A stretch of DNA of 28,262 nucleotides from CAZVBR01 sp964625755 (GTDB taxonomy: Bacteria > Patescibacteriota > Minisyncoccia > Phycocordibacterales > XYD1-FULL-46-19). The first letter of the stretch is position 1; the number at the start of each line of letters is the position of its first letter. The notes under the pieces are model-generated. The model searched no databases, had not been told where the DNA came from, and saw only the letters and a list, made by a program, of their open reading frames with translations. Positions 16,195 through 23,800 of the stretch are shown here, piece by piece. Where the stretch lies: assembly GCA_964625755.1 (NCBI GenBank), contig CAZVBR010000007.1, positions 1 through 28,262 on the forward strand. The letters run 5' to 3'. Both the position numbers and the translations under genes were made by a program.

Positions 16195-16620
16195 TTACTT
16201 TGAATCCGCTTCTGTCGCTTCAACTTCTGGGGTCTCAGAACCGGGGCTCTCTGCAACCGGTTCCTCTTCTTCGGTGGTTTGACCACTGTCAACCTGACCG
16301 GTTGCAACTGTCTCATCTTCTCCGGATTCTTCCGACTTTTGCTCCGGCTCCTTGGCCAAAGGGGCGACTTTTACCTTCTGGCCGCTTATTATCCCTTGCT
16401 TTATCAAGAGATTGTGAACCGTATCAGAAGTCTTAGCTCCTACTGACAACCAATAAGTTATTCTTTCCGGATAAAGATTGGTCACCTTTCGGATCGGATC
16501 ATGCAAACCCAACACCTCCAAAAAATTACCGCTTTGCGGAGCATTTTTCGAGTCAGTCACTACTACTCGAAAAGACGGGTCGTTTTTTCGGCCAACCTTT
16601 TGTAATCGTATAATTAACAT
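16195..16620 (-). CDS. rpsP: Small ribosomal subunit protein bS16 with acidic C-terminal extension
   Basis: Ribosomal protein bS16 of the 30S subunit body. It has the standard N-terminus MLIIRLQKVGRKNDPSFRVVV, NAPQSGNFLEVLGLHDP and YPERITYWLSVGAKTSDTVHNLL. The core ends near residue 88. The remaining 53 or so residues are a disordered tail dominated by Glu, Ser, Thr and Pro, giving 141 aa against the usual 80-100. Extensions of bS16 occur in several lineages; the function of this one is unknown. Its promoter overlaps the start region (-10 TAAACT 7 bases before ATG), and a terminator follows the gene. Confidence 0.95.
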   Translation of the reverse strand: MLIIRLQKVGRKNDPSFRVVVTDSKNAPQSGNFLEVLGLHDPIRKVTNLYPERITYWLSVGAKTSDTVHNLLIKQGIISGQKVKVAPLAKEPEQKSEESGEDETVATGQVDSGQTTEEEEPVAESPGSETPEVEATEADSK

Positions 16621-16627
16621 AAAGAAG

Positions 16628-16656
16628 AGTTTAGCAAAATAAATTCAAAATTTCAA
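16628..16656 (-). promoter_or_regulatory. Putative leaderless promoter of rpsP
   Basis: Minus-strand TTGAAA (16651-16656, five of six), 17 bases, TAAACT (16628-16633, four of six), then 7 bases to ATG 16620. No Shine-Dalgarno sequence is present in the interval. Confidence 0.5.
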
Positions 16657-16677
16657 GCCTCGACCACATTAAATAAA

Positions 16678-16707
16678 TTGCTCTGTTAAAATAATACGTG
16701 TTAAACT
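16678..16707 (+). promoter_or_regulatory. Putative leaderless promoter of the RNase R gene
   Basis: TTGCTC (16678-16683), 18 bases, TAAACT (16702-16707), then 6 bases to ATG 16714. The -10 is the same hexamer as at rpsP, which is transcribed divergently from the same 93-base interval. The -35 is weak. Confidence 0.38.
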
Positions 16708-16713
16708 TAACAG

Positions 16714-18651
16714 ATGGTAAAGCATGGCAAAAATACAACCCTAGAAGGCGTGATCAGAGTAAACAAAAAAAAGGAAGGCCGGGTATTGAACCCCAAAACA
16801 GAGGAAATAATTTACATTGAACCGAAACTCTTAAACACGGCCCTAGATCAAGATCAAGTCCGGGTAATTCTTCATCCCGGGACAAAAAATAGACCTCAAA
16901 CCGGTGAAGTGGATAAAATAATCGCCCGAGCCAAAGAACACTGGGCCGCCACAATAGAGAAGAACAAAGGTTTTATCTATGCCGTCCCGGATGACCAAAA
17001 AGTTTACGCCGACTTTCTTCTGACCGAGAAAAAAGACCGGTCCTTAAAAACCAAAGACAAAGTGGTCGTTCGTTTAGCCAAATGGGATGATCCCAAAAAA
17101 AATCCTCTCGGCAAAGTAATAAAAAAATTGGGCCGAGCCGGTAGTCACGAAACCGAGATCCAATCCATAATGGCCGATCATAACATCATTACCAAATTTC
17201 CACCATCCGTGATCAATGAAGCAAAAACCTTAAAAAAGAACGCCGAAAAAGAGATGGACCGAGAAACTAAAAACCGAAAGGATTATCGAACGATCACAAC
17301 TTTCACCATAGACCCGGTAAAGGCTAAAGATTTTGATGACGCCCTGTCATATCAAAAATTATCCGACCAACAACATGAAGTCGGTATTCACATTGCAGAC
17401 GTTTCTTTCTATGTCAAACCTCAAACCGCTCTGGACCGGGAAGCATTTAAACGCGGAACGTCAGTTTATTTGGTCGACCGGACGATCCCGATGCTACCCG
17501 AGATCTTGTCTAACGATCTATGTAGCTTAAATCCCGACCAAGATCGGCTGGCTTGGTCTGCAATATTTACAATGAATGATCAAGGAAAAATAATAAAAGA
17601 ATGGTTTGGTCCGACAGTAATTAATTCCAACGCCCGCTTGACATACGAACAGGTCCAAGAAACTCTTGATCAAAAGTCCGGCAGTTACTCAGAAGAACTA
17701 TCAACCTTAAATCATCTGGCTCATAAATTAAGAGAACAGAAAATCGACAACGGCGCTTTATCTTTTGAAGACGAAGAAGTCGAGTTCATTTTAAACGAAC
17801 ACGGCTCTCCGATAGATATAAATTTAAAACATCGAACCGAAGCCCATCAATTAGTCGAGGATTTCATGTTGCTGGCCAACAAAAAAATAGCCGAATATGC
17901 CAGCCGTATCAACAAGGATCAGGACCAAAAATTCGTCTATCGTGTCCATGATCAACCCGACCCGGAAAAGATATGTCAACTGGCAAACTTTCTTAATTCC
18001 TTGGGATATGAACTAAAAATCGACAAACAAAAAATCGAGTCCGAACAATTAAATCAACTACTGGCTCAAGCGGAAAACACCGATGAATCTTACATGGTAA
18101 ACCGGGCGACCATTCGAGCCATGAGTAAGGCGGTTTACGCCACCAAGAACATTGGTCATTGGGGATTGGCCTTCTCTCATTACACTCACTTCACCTCACC
18201 AATTCGGCGTTATCCCGACCTGTTGGTTCATCGTTTGATGAATTTATATTATCTCGGAGAAAAACCGGATCAAAAATTCTTAGACCATCTAAGTCAAGCC
18301 GTTACTCATGCCTCCAAAAAAGAACAAGAAGCAGCCGAAGCGGAACGAGATTCTATCCGCTTTAAACAAGTTGAATTTATGCAAGGCAAGATCGGCCAAG
18401 AATTTACTGCCATCATTTCCGGGGTGACCGAATGGGGTTTATTTGTCGAGGAAATAAGCACCAAGGCCGAAGGCCTGATAAAACCGAGTCGAATAAGAGA
18501 TGATTACTACGAGTTAAAGGGAGAAAAATATGCCCTGATCGGAAAAAATACCGGCCGAGTATTTCGTTTAGGTGATAAAATTAAAGTAAAATTGATCGAT
18601 CTCAATATCGACCAAAGACAACTTGATTTTGAGCTCGCGGACGATCAGTGA
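16714..18651 (+). CDS. rnr: RNase R/RNase II-family 3'-5' exoribonuclease
   Basis: Processive hydrolytic 3'-5' exoribonuclease for mRNA and structured RNA decay. Order: two N-terminal OB/cold-shock-like domains (about 8-60 and 78-140), the RNB catalytic domain (about 185-515) and a C-terminal S1 domain (about 555-640, starting GQEFTAIISGVTEWGLFVEE). The RNB metal cluster is intact in TIDPVKAKDFDDALS, with D200, D206, D208 and D209 in the same spacing as in E. coli RNase II. HYTHFTSPIRRYPDLLVHR is the conserved RNB end motif. At 645 aa it matches RNase II in length, but the domain style fits the RNase R/VacB group; there is no long basic tail. It is convergent with smc, with 36 bases between and no terminator visible. 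Confidence 0.93.
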   Translation: MVKHGKNTTLEGVIRVNKKKEGRVLNPKTEEIIYIEPKLLNTALDQDQVRVILHPGTKNRPQTGEVDKIIARAKEHWAATIEKNKGFIYAVPDDQKVYADFLLTEKKDRSLKTKDKVVVRLAKWDDPKKNPLGKVIKKLGRAGSHETEIQSIMADHNIITKFPPSVINEAKTLKKNAEKEMDRETKNRKDYRTITTFTIDPVKAKDFDDALSYQKLSDQQHEVGIHIADVSFYVKPQTALDREAFKRGTSVYLVDRTIPMLPEILSNDLCSLNPDQDRLAWSAIFTMNDQGKIIKEWFGPTVINSNARLTYEQVQETLDQKSGSYSEELSTLNHLAHKLREQKIDNGALSFEDEEVEFILNEHGSPIDINLKHRTEAHQLVEDFMLLANKKIAEYASRINKDQDQKFVYRVHDQPDPEKICQLANFLNSLGYELKIDKQKIESEQLNQLLAQAENTDESYMVNRATIRAMSKAVYATKNIGHWGLAFSHYTHFTSPIRRYPDLLVHRLMNLYYLGEKPDQKFLDHLSQAVTHASKKEQEAAEAERDSIRFKQVEFMQGKIGQEFTAIISGVTEWGLFVEEISTKAEGLIKPSRIRDDYYELKGEKYALIGKNTGRVFRLGDKIKVKLIDLNIDQRQLDFELADDQ

Positions 18652-18687
18652 ACTGCCATATCTCGTAAGAAAGCGGTCGGAAAAAAC

Positions 18688-20928
18688 TTATTTAGCATAT
18701 TTTTCCGCCTCGTCAAATTTAACCGAGAGCAGTCTGGAAACTCCGTCAGAGCCCATAGTAACCCCGTACAAAACTCCGGCCCGAGACATCGTCTCACGGT
18801 TATGAGAGATCAATATCAACTGAGATCTTTTGGATAAACTCGATATCATATCTCCGTACTTTTGAGAATTAGCCTCATCCAAAGCAGCGTCGGTTTCATC
18901 CAAGACCATAAAGGGCGGAGGGTTGACCTCGCTCATGGCAAACAAAAGTGCGATAGACGTTAGAGCCCTCTCGCCCCCTGAGAGCATATCCAATCCCCGA
19001 ATTTTCTTTTTCGGAACATTTATTGAAATATCGATACCTCCGTCCGAGACTCGCTCTTCGGAGTCTTCAATACCGCCTTCGACCAAACTTTCTTTTTGGT
19101 CTTTCCCATGATCAAACTTTTTGTTTGATTCTCTGACTACCAGAGATGCCGACCCACCACCGAACATAAAGGCAAAATAATGATCAAAAGATCGGTTGAT
19201 CTTTTTCAAACCGGCCAAAAACTCACTGTTTAAGGTTGTTCGTAATTCATCCATGACTTTGCGCAAAGAATTTTCCGCCGCCTTTAGATCTTCCAACTCC
19301 TGAGTCAAATACTCGTCTCGGTTTTTGACCTGTTTATACTCCTCTAAGACCGCTTCACCGCCAACGCCCAATTGTTCCAATTTTAATTTCATTTTTTCAA
19401 TCTCCCGACGTCGAACTTCTTGCTGTGATCGTGATTCGTTCAACCATTCCGGCTTAGGCGGACACAAATTGGCCCAATTTTTTATTTCCAAATCGACTAA
19501 AATCGCCAGCTCCTCAACTTGGGCCTTAAATTCCTGCTCCAAACGTTCTAAATCGCTAAGCTGACGGTCGATCTCGCGTAACTCGGAATCAAGTTTGCCT
19601 TGCCTACTTTTTAATTCATACCAACATCGTTCCGCCTTTCGCTCATTGACCTTATCCTTTTCTATTATTCTTTTTAGATTATCTTTTTCGGATCGCAACG
19701 AATCGATCAGATTTGACTTTTCTTTTTCCTTTCTTTGCAGAGTTCTTTTTTCAATCAGCCAATTATTCCACTGCTCCGTCTTTTCTTTTTCTTCTTCGGG
19801 CTTTTGATCGTGATCTGCCGACCAGTTCATGATCTTTTCCTCAACTTCGGCAAGTAATTCAGATACTCGCAACGGATCTTTCTCTTCTTTTATTAAATTA
19901 ACGGTCTTTTTGATCTCAGCCAAAAATGACTCCACTTTTTCCCAAGAAATACTTTTAACCCGTCGTTCTTGAACCGGCGACTGTTGGGTTTCCATCTTTC
20001 CCTCCAGTCTACCGATCAAACGGGACAATTCCTCTTTTTGTTGTATCAACTGAGAGATTCGGTTATCAAGACCCGACAATATCTGCTGTTTTTGATGATC
20101 GACCTGTTCCGGCTTGTCTTTCATTTCGACTTCCAGACTTTCAAGCTCATGAAGAGTCTTTTTTAATTCTTCCCGGGGCCCCTCCTTTTTCTGATCTAAT
20201 TCCGCTTTAGTTTGACTGAGATACTGATCTTCCCGGGATAAATACTCCAGACTTTCTTTCTTTAATGCCTGACGCAGTTCATCAGCTTCCTTTATTTTTT
20301 CAACCTGCTTGGTTAAATATTTAAGATGAGGCGCTAGCTCCCGACGAAGACTTTCTACCTGTTTTATGTTCTCTTTCGTTTTAGCTATTTTTTTCTCACT
20401 GGCATCCAATTTCCAGTGATAAATTTTTAAACCCAGAGAATCTTCAACCATGTCCTTTCTCTCTTTGAGACCGGCATTTAAGATCCTATCTGCTTGACCT
20501 TGACTGATAATATGGTGCCCCGAGGCACCGATTGCGGCATGAGACAGAAGCTCGATCACTTCCCGCATTCGAACCGCGGTGCCGTTAATGGCATACTCAT
20601 TAACCCCGTCGCGGTGAACTGTCCGACTAATGGCTACCGTCTCAAAATCGATCGGCAGACTTCTGTCATGATTATTTAATTCGATCAAAACTTGAGCTCG
20701 GTTGGCCCGGGCAGTAGAATTGGCACCATTGAAGATCAGGTCCTCACCCCGGCGACCTCGCAACGATTTTAACGATTGCTCACCCAAGACCCAGCGCAAA
20801 GCCTCTGCCACATTAGATTTTCCCGATCCGTTAGGTCCCACAACCGCCGTTATTGAATCAGAAAACAAGAACTCTGTTTTTTTTGAGAACGACTTGAAGC
20901 CTGATAATTGCAGTTTGGACAAACGCAT
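18688..20928 (-). CDS. smc: Compact SMC-family chromosome segregation ATPase without a visible hinge
   Basis: SMC-type ATPase expected to compact and segregate DNA. The N-terminal head has the standard start MRLSKLQLSGFKSFSKKTEF, Walker A GPNGSGKSN (31-39) and WVLGEQSLKSLRGRRGEDLIF. The C-terminal head has signature motif LSGGERAL (649-656) and Walker B FMVLDETDAALDEAN with D677 and E678. Total length is only 746 aa, against about 1150-1200 for canonical SMC. The two coiled-coil arms (about 172-315 and 385-600) are joined by about 70 residues with no recognisable Gly-rich hinge; that segment (SWEKVESFLAEIKKT onward) looks helical. The C-terminal head has a charged insert before the signature motif. 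No scpA or scpB lies in the window. A -10-like TATATT is 7 bases before the ATG. Confidence 0.88.
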   Translation of the reverse strand: MRLSKLQLSGFKSFSKKTEFLFSDSITAVVGPNGSGKSNVAEALRWVLGEQSLKSLRGRRGEDLIFNGANSTARANRAQVLIELNNHDRSLPIDFETVAISRTVHRDGVNEYAINGTAVRMREVIELLSHAAIGASGHHIISQGQADRILNAGLKERKDMVEDSLGLKIYHWKLDASEKKIAKTKENIKQVESLRRELAPHLKYLTKQVEKIKEADELRQALKKESLEYLSREDQYLSQTKAELDQKKEGPREELKKTLHELESLEVEMKDKPEQVDHQKQQILSGLDNRISQLIQQKEELSRLIGRLEGKMETQQSPVQERRVKSISWEKVESFLAEIKKTVNLIKEEKDPLRVSELLAEVEEKIMNWSADHDQKPEEEKEKTEQWNNWLIEKRTLQRKEKEKSNLIDSLRSEKDNLKRIIEKDKVNERKAERCWYELKSRQGKLDSELREIDRQLSDLERLEQEFKAQVEELAILVDLEIKNWANLCPPKPEWLNESRSQQEVRRREIEKMKLKLEQLGVGGEAVLEEYKQVKNRDEYLTQELEDLKAAENSLRKVMDELRTTLNSEFLAGLKKINRSFDHYFAFMFGGGSASLVVRESNKKFDHGKDQKESLVEGGIEDSEERVSDGGIDISINVPKKKIRGLDMLSGGERALTSIALLFAMSEVNPPPFMVLDETDAALDEANSQKYGDMISSLSKRSQLILISHNRETMSRAGVLYGVTMGSDGVSRLLSVKFDEAEKYAK

Positions 20929-20935
20929 GGCTTAA

Positions 20936-20941
20936 AATATA
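20936..20941 (-). promoter_or_regulatory. -10-like element before smc
   Basis: Minus-strand TATATT ends 7 bases before ATG 20928, compatible with a leaderless transcript. No good -35 is seen; the region is AT-rich, so chance is possible. Confidence 0.3.
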
Positions 20942-21005
20942 AATAAATTAAGATCTAGGAAAAATTTAACTATCGTCTTTAAAAGATTGCTAAAATTCGC
21001 TTTGC

Positions 21006-21710
21006 TCAGTCACTCCATTTTCGAATTTCCAAACCGGCTTCGGCCGCTTTTTGTTCCGCTTCTTGTTTGGAATGACCATCACCGGTCGCTACCAGCTCTG
21101 ACCCCAAATAAAGCCCGACCGTAAAGCTCTTATCATGATCAGGGCCGGATTCCGACAGTACTTGATAACGAGGAGTAATGCCGGTGACCTCTTGAGCCTT
21201 TTCCTGAAACGAACTTTTAGGGTCACGCCAGGTGTTGTTTTTTACTATTTCATCAGTACGAGCCAGCAAATGTTTTTCAACAAAACGAGCCGCCTCCTGA
21301 TAACCCTGATCCAAATAGATAGCCCCGAGCAGAGATTCAAAAGTATTTGCCAGAATACACTGTCGGGCCCGCCCACTGTCTTTGGTTTCCCCTCGAGACA
21401 AAAATAGGTGATCATTAATATTCAGGTCATTGGCCACAGTTGACAGGGTGGTGGTATTAACCAAGGCCGAACGGAAAGCGGTCATTTCCCCTTCGGTCTT
21501 TTGTGGGTACTTATGATACAAAAAATCAGTCACCACCAACTCTAAAACTGCGTCACCCAAAAACTCCAGCCTTTCATTATGATGTAGACCTGAACGACGG
21601 TTCTCATTTAAATAGGATCGGTGCGTGAAAGCCTGCCGAAACAACTTTAGATCTTTAAATTCGATCCCCAGGCCATGAAGATAATTTTCCAGTCCATTTT
21701 TTTCGGTCAT
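21006..21710 (-). CDS. rnc: Ribonuclease III
   Basis: Double-strand-specific endoribonuclease for rRNA and mRNA processing. The RNase III signature HNERLEFLGDAVLEL carries E46 and D53. The second metal site is in ANTFESLLGAIYLD, with N122 where E. coli has D114, a substitution found in many bacterial RNase IIIs, and E125 conserved. The C-terminal double-stranded RNA-binding domain runs from about residue 162 (DPKSSFQEKAQEVTG) to the end, with the KQEAEQKAAEAGLE helix that contacts RNA. Length 234 aa is normal. It lies 9 bases after nusB-nudix and 77 bases before smc in the same direction, which suggests co-transcription; rnc-smc adjacency is common in bacteria. Confidence 0.96.
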   Translation of the reverse strand: MTEKNGLENYLHGLGIEFKDLKLFRQAFTHRSYLNENRRSGLHHNERLEFLGDAVLELVVTDFLYHKYPQKTEGEMTAFRSALVNTTTLSTVANDLNINDHLFLSRGETKDSGRARQCILANTFESLLGAIYLDQGYQEAARFVEKHLLARTDEIVKNNTWRDPKSSFQEKAQEVTGITPRYQVLSESGPDHDKSFTVGLYLGSELVATGDGHSKQEAEQKAAEAGLEIRKWSD

Positions 21711-21719
21711 AACCTATGC

Positions 21720-22631
21720 TTAAACATCTTTATTTTTCAATATTGTCACCGCTTTGGTGATCATAGGCATAATATCATCATACATTTTCAGATCCGGTAT
21801 TTCAGGCAATTCAAACCAACCGGCTTCCACTAAACCGCTTTTATCTTCCCCTAAGACCACTTGTGAACCGGCGGGGGCTTGAGCTAAAAAATACGTTACT
21901 TGCTTTCTGATCTTGCCTAACTCCGGATCAGAAGCGATGTATTCATTGGAGCCCAATTCATCCTCAACTTGAACCGAGAGGCCTAATTCTTCTTTCGCTT
22001 CTCGAGCGGCACAAGTCTTTAGATCCTCACCCATCTCAACGTGCCCCTTACACAAGGTCCAGTATCCGAATATATCATAAACTAACGCGAGCTTGATCTT
22101 ACCCGCTTCAAAAGTATAAACCACGGTGCCTGCCAATTTTTCGATCGGCATTTTTTCATACGGTACATCTGCCGGTCTGCGTCGCTTAGCCGGTATCTCA
22201 TATTTACCCGGCTCGCCCATTTCTTTGTAAACGGCACCCAAAACTCCATTTACAAATCGGCCACTATTTTCTCCGCCAAAGGTTTTTGCCAACTCAATAG
22301 ACTCATTAATTGCCACCCGGGCCGGGACTTCGGTCCGGTTACCGAACAATAACTCATACAAACCCAAACGAAGAATATTTCGATCAACAACTGCTATCTG
22401 TTGAATTGGCCAATCCGGAGCTGCTTTACCAATGATCAAATCAAGTTTTTCAACCTTCATGATCACCCCTCTTATCAATTTTACCACAAACGACTTGTCA
22501 TCCAGTCCGGGCGCGAACTCAAAAACCAAACGGTCAACGACATTTTCAATACTCTCATCTTCAAACCGACACATATCCCATTCAAACAGGGCTTGCATTG
22601 CTAAGCTTCTAGATAAATGTCTGTTGGCCAT
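21720..22631 (-). CDS. nusB: Fusion of NusB antitermination factor with a NUDIX hydrolase domain
   Basis: Two domains in one 303-aa frame. Residues 1 to about 140 are NusB: it starts HLSRSLAMQALFEWDM, continues WPIQQIAVVDRNILRLGLYELL, then PARVAINESIELAKTFGGEN and FVNGVLGAVYKE. NusB with S10 (NusE) supports rRNA antitermination and maturation. A basic, Pro-containing linker (about 141-163) leads to a NUDIX domain (about 165-300). The NUDIX box is complete, GHVEMGEDLKTCAAREAKEELGL at 196-218, with R210, E211, E214 and E215 in place, so hydrolase activity on a nucleoside-diphosphate-linked substrate is expected. The frame is continuous with no stop or frameshift at the junction. It lies between rpmF and rnc. 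Confidence 0.93.
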   Translation of the reverse strand: MANRHLSRSLAMQALFEWDMCRFEDESIENVVDRLVFEFAPGLDDKSFVVKLIRGVIMKVEKLDLIIGKAAPDWPIQQIAVVDRNILRLGLYELLFGNRTEVPARVAINESIELAKTFGGENSGRFVNGVLGAVYKEMGEPGKYEIPAKRRRPADVPYEKMPIEKLAGTVVYTFEAGKIKLALVYDIFGYWTLCKGHVEMGEDLKTCAAREAKEELGLSVQVEDELGSNEYIASDPELGKIRKQVTYFLAQAPAGSQVVLGEDKSGLVEAGWFELPEIPDLKMYDDIMPMITKAVTILKNKDV

Positions 22632-22694
22632 AAATTATAATAATTCAAGAACTGTAAATTCCGTTTATAACTTCATTTTTTATTAAGTCAAAGA

Positions 22695-22946
22695 TCATTT
22701 TTGACTTGTTAACCCGGTCTGTTTCTCAGCCATCTCTTTTTCGGTTCTTTTTTTCTCTTTCTTGTTCAATTTGGCCAAGACATCTACGTGTTGTCGGCCT
22801 CGATACATTCCACATTTAGAACACATACGATGCCTCAAATGCAATGCCTTACATTGAGGACACTTAGACATTCGAGGGCCATCATAACCATGATGCGACC
22901 TTCGATGGCCGGTTTTTGAGCGAGTTTTTCTCATTCGTATTGACAT
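22695..22946 (-). CDS. rpmF: Large ribosomal subunit protein bL32
   Basis: Zinc-ribbon ribosomal protein of the 50S subunit. The basic N-terminus (MRKTRSKTGHRRSHHG) is typical, followed by two Cys pairs, CPQC (C29, C32) and CSKC (C42, C45), that form the zinc ribbon. The C-terminal 30 residues are a Lys/Glu-rich helix. At 83 aa it is somewhat longer than the usual 57-65 aa. A second in-frame ATG at 22934 (MRKTRSK) would give a slightly shorter protein. The upstream ATG at 22946 is favoured by the TATATT element 8 bases before it. Confidence 0.92.
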   Translation of the reverse strand: MSIRMRKTRSKTGHRRSHHGYDGPRMSKCPQCKALHLRHRMCSKCGMYRGRQHVDVLAKLNKKEKKRTEKEMAEKQTGLTSQK

Positions 22947-22958
22947 ATATAGTCAATA
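22938..22958. repeat. Perfect palindrome over the rpmF start codon
   Basis: TATTGAC (22938-22944), ATATATA, GTCAATA (22952-22958): 7-base inverted arms around a 7-base AT-only core. It overlaps the rpmF start codon and the putative -10 at 22955-22960. It could be an operator site or a small RNA hairpin that controls initiation. Confidence 0.45.
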
Positions 22959-22983
22959 TAACTTATCCGCCGGAAAAATGCAA
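22955..22983 (-). promoter_or_regulatory. Putative promoter of rpmF
   Basis: Minus-strand TTGCAT (22978-22983), 17 bases, TATATT (22955-22960), then 8 bases to ATG 22946. It would give a transcript starting at or one base before the start codon. The -35 keeps only the TTG. Confidence 0.4.
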
Positions 22984-23004
22984 CTTAATAACTGGGACCA
23001 TTTT

Positions 23005-23736
23005 TCATTGATATTTTAGATAAAGTAGAAATTCCTTGTTCCCCTTGACCCCTAAAATCGGAGACTCTGACAAACCAGCCTCTTTCAACCCCAATTTCCG
23101 GGCAAAATTTCGAACGTCCGTAACAACTTTCTGGTGTTTACCCCGATCTCTAATTACTCCGGTTTTCTGCCTTCTACCCATTTCAAATTCCGGCTTAACA
23201 AGCAACACCATACTGCCTCCCGAACGAAGAAATTTAATGATCCCGGGTAAGACTTTGGTTAAAGAGATAAAAGACACGTCGACCGTAACGAGATCCACTT
23301 TTTCAAAAATTTGCCGGAAACTTATATCTCTAATATCAACACCCTCTAAATTGAAAACTCTTGGATGGTCAAGTATTTTTTTTGCCAACTGACCATGCCC
23401 GACATCAACAGCGTAAACACTGTCCGCTCCGTGCGTCAACAGAACCTGAGTAAAACCCCCGGTTGATGCCCCGACATCCAAACACCTCTTCTGAGAAATA
23501 TCGATCGACCAGGTACAAACGGCGTGTTCCAACTTTAACCCGGCCCGAGAAACCCAAAAAAAGTCCGTGCCGGTCGACTTGATCTTGGCGCTTTTTTTTA
23601 CCCGAATTCCGGGTTTATAAAGTTTACGACCGTCTACCCAAACCCCATACTCGATCAGGGTCTTAGCCCGGGCCCGTGAAGCAACCAAACCCTTTCTGAT
23701 CAAACATTCATCCAACCGGATATAACCATCATCCAT
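23005..23736 (-). CDS. tlyA: TlyA-family rRNA 2'-O-methyltransferase (S4 + FtsJ domains)
   Basis: Family members methylate the 2'-O of cytidine in 23S (and in some species 16S) rRNA. Older annotations call them hemolysin A. The N-terminal S4 RNA-binding domain (about 6-50) begins RLDECLIRKGLVASRARAKTL. The Rossmann methyltransferase domain follows, with the SAM-binding motif CLDVGASTGGFTQVLL (85-100). The K-D-K-E catalytic set is suggested by K68 in SRAGLKLE, D153 in TVDVSFISL, K181 in LLVKPEFE and a Glu in the final NKEFLLYL. Length 243 aa is typical. It sits between rnhB and rpmF with about 60-base gaps on both sides. Confidence 0.92.
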   Translation of the reverse strand: MDDGYIRLDECLIRKGLVASRARAKTLIEYGVWVDGRKLYKPGIRVKKSAKIKSTGTDFFWVSRAGLKLEHAVCTWSIDISQKRCLDVGASTGGFTQVLLTHGADSVYAVDVGHGQLAKKILDHPRVFNLEGVDIRDISFRQIFEKVDLVTVDVSFISLTKVLPGIIKFLRSGGSMVLLVKPEFEMGRRQKTGVIRDRGKHQKVVTDVRNFARKLGLKEAGLSESPILGVKGNKEFLLYLKYQ

Positions 23737-23800
23737 AACCCTAATCGAATCATTTAAAAACCTATTAATGACTAATTTACTTACCGATCCTAATCTCAGC

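Noticed and set aside
21339..21380. Asn in place of a catalytic Asp in RNase III (N122, E. coli D114) as a sign of inactivity
   Set aside because: Asn at this position is found in many bacterial RNase III proteins. The other metal ligands are intact, so activity is expected.
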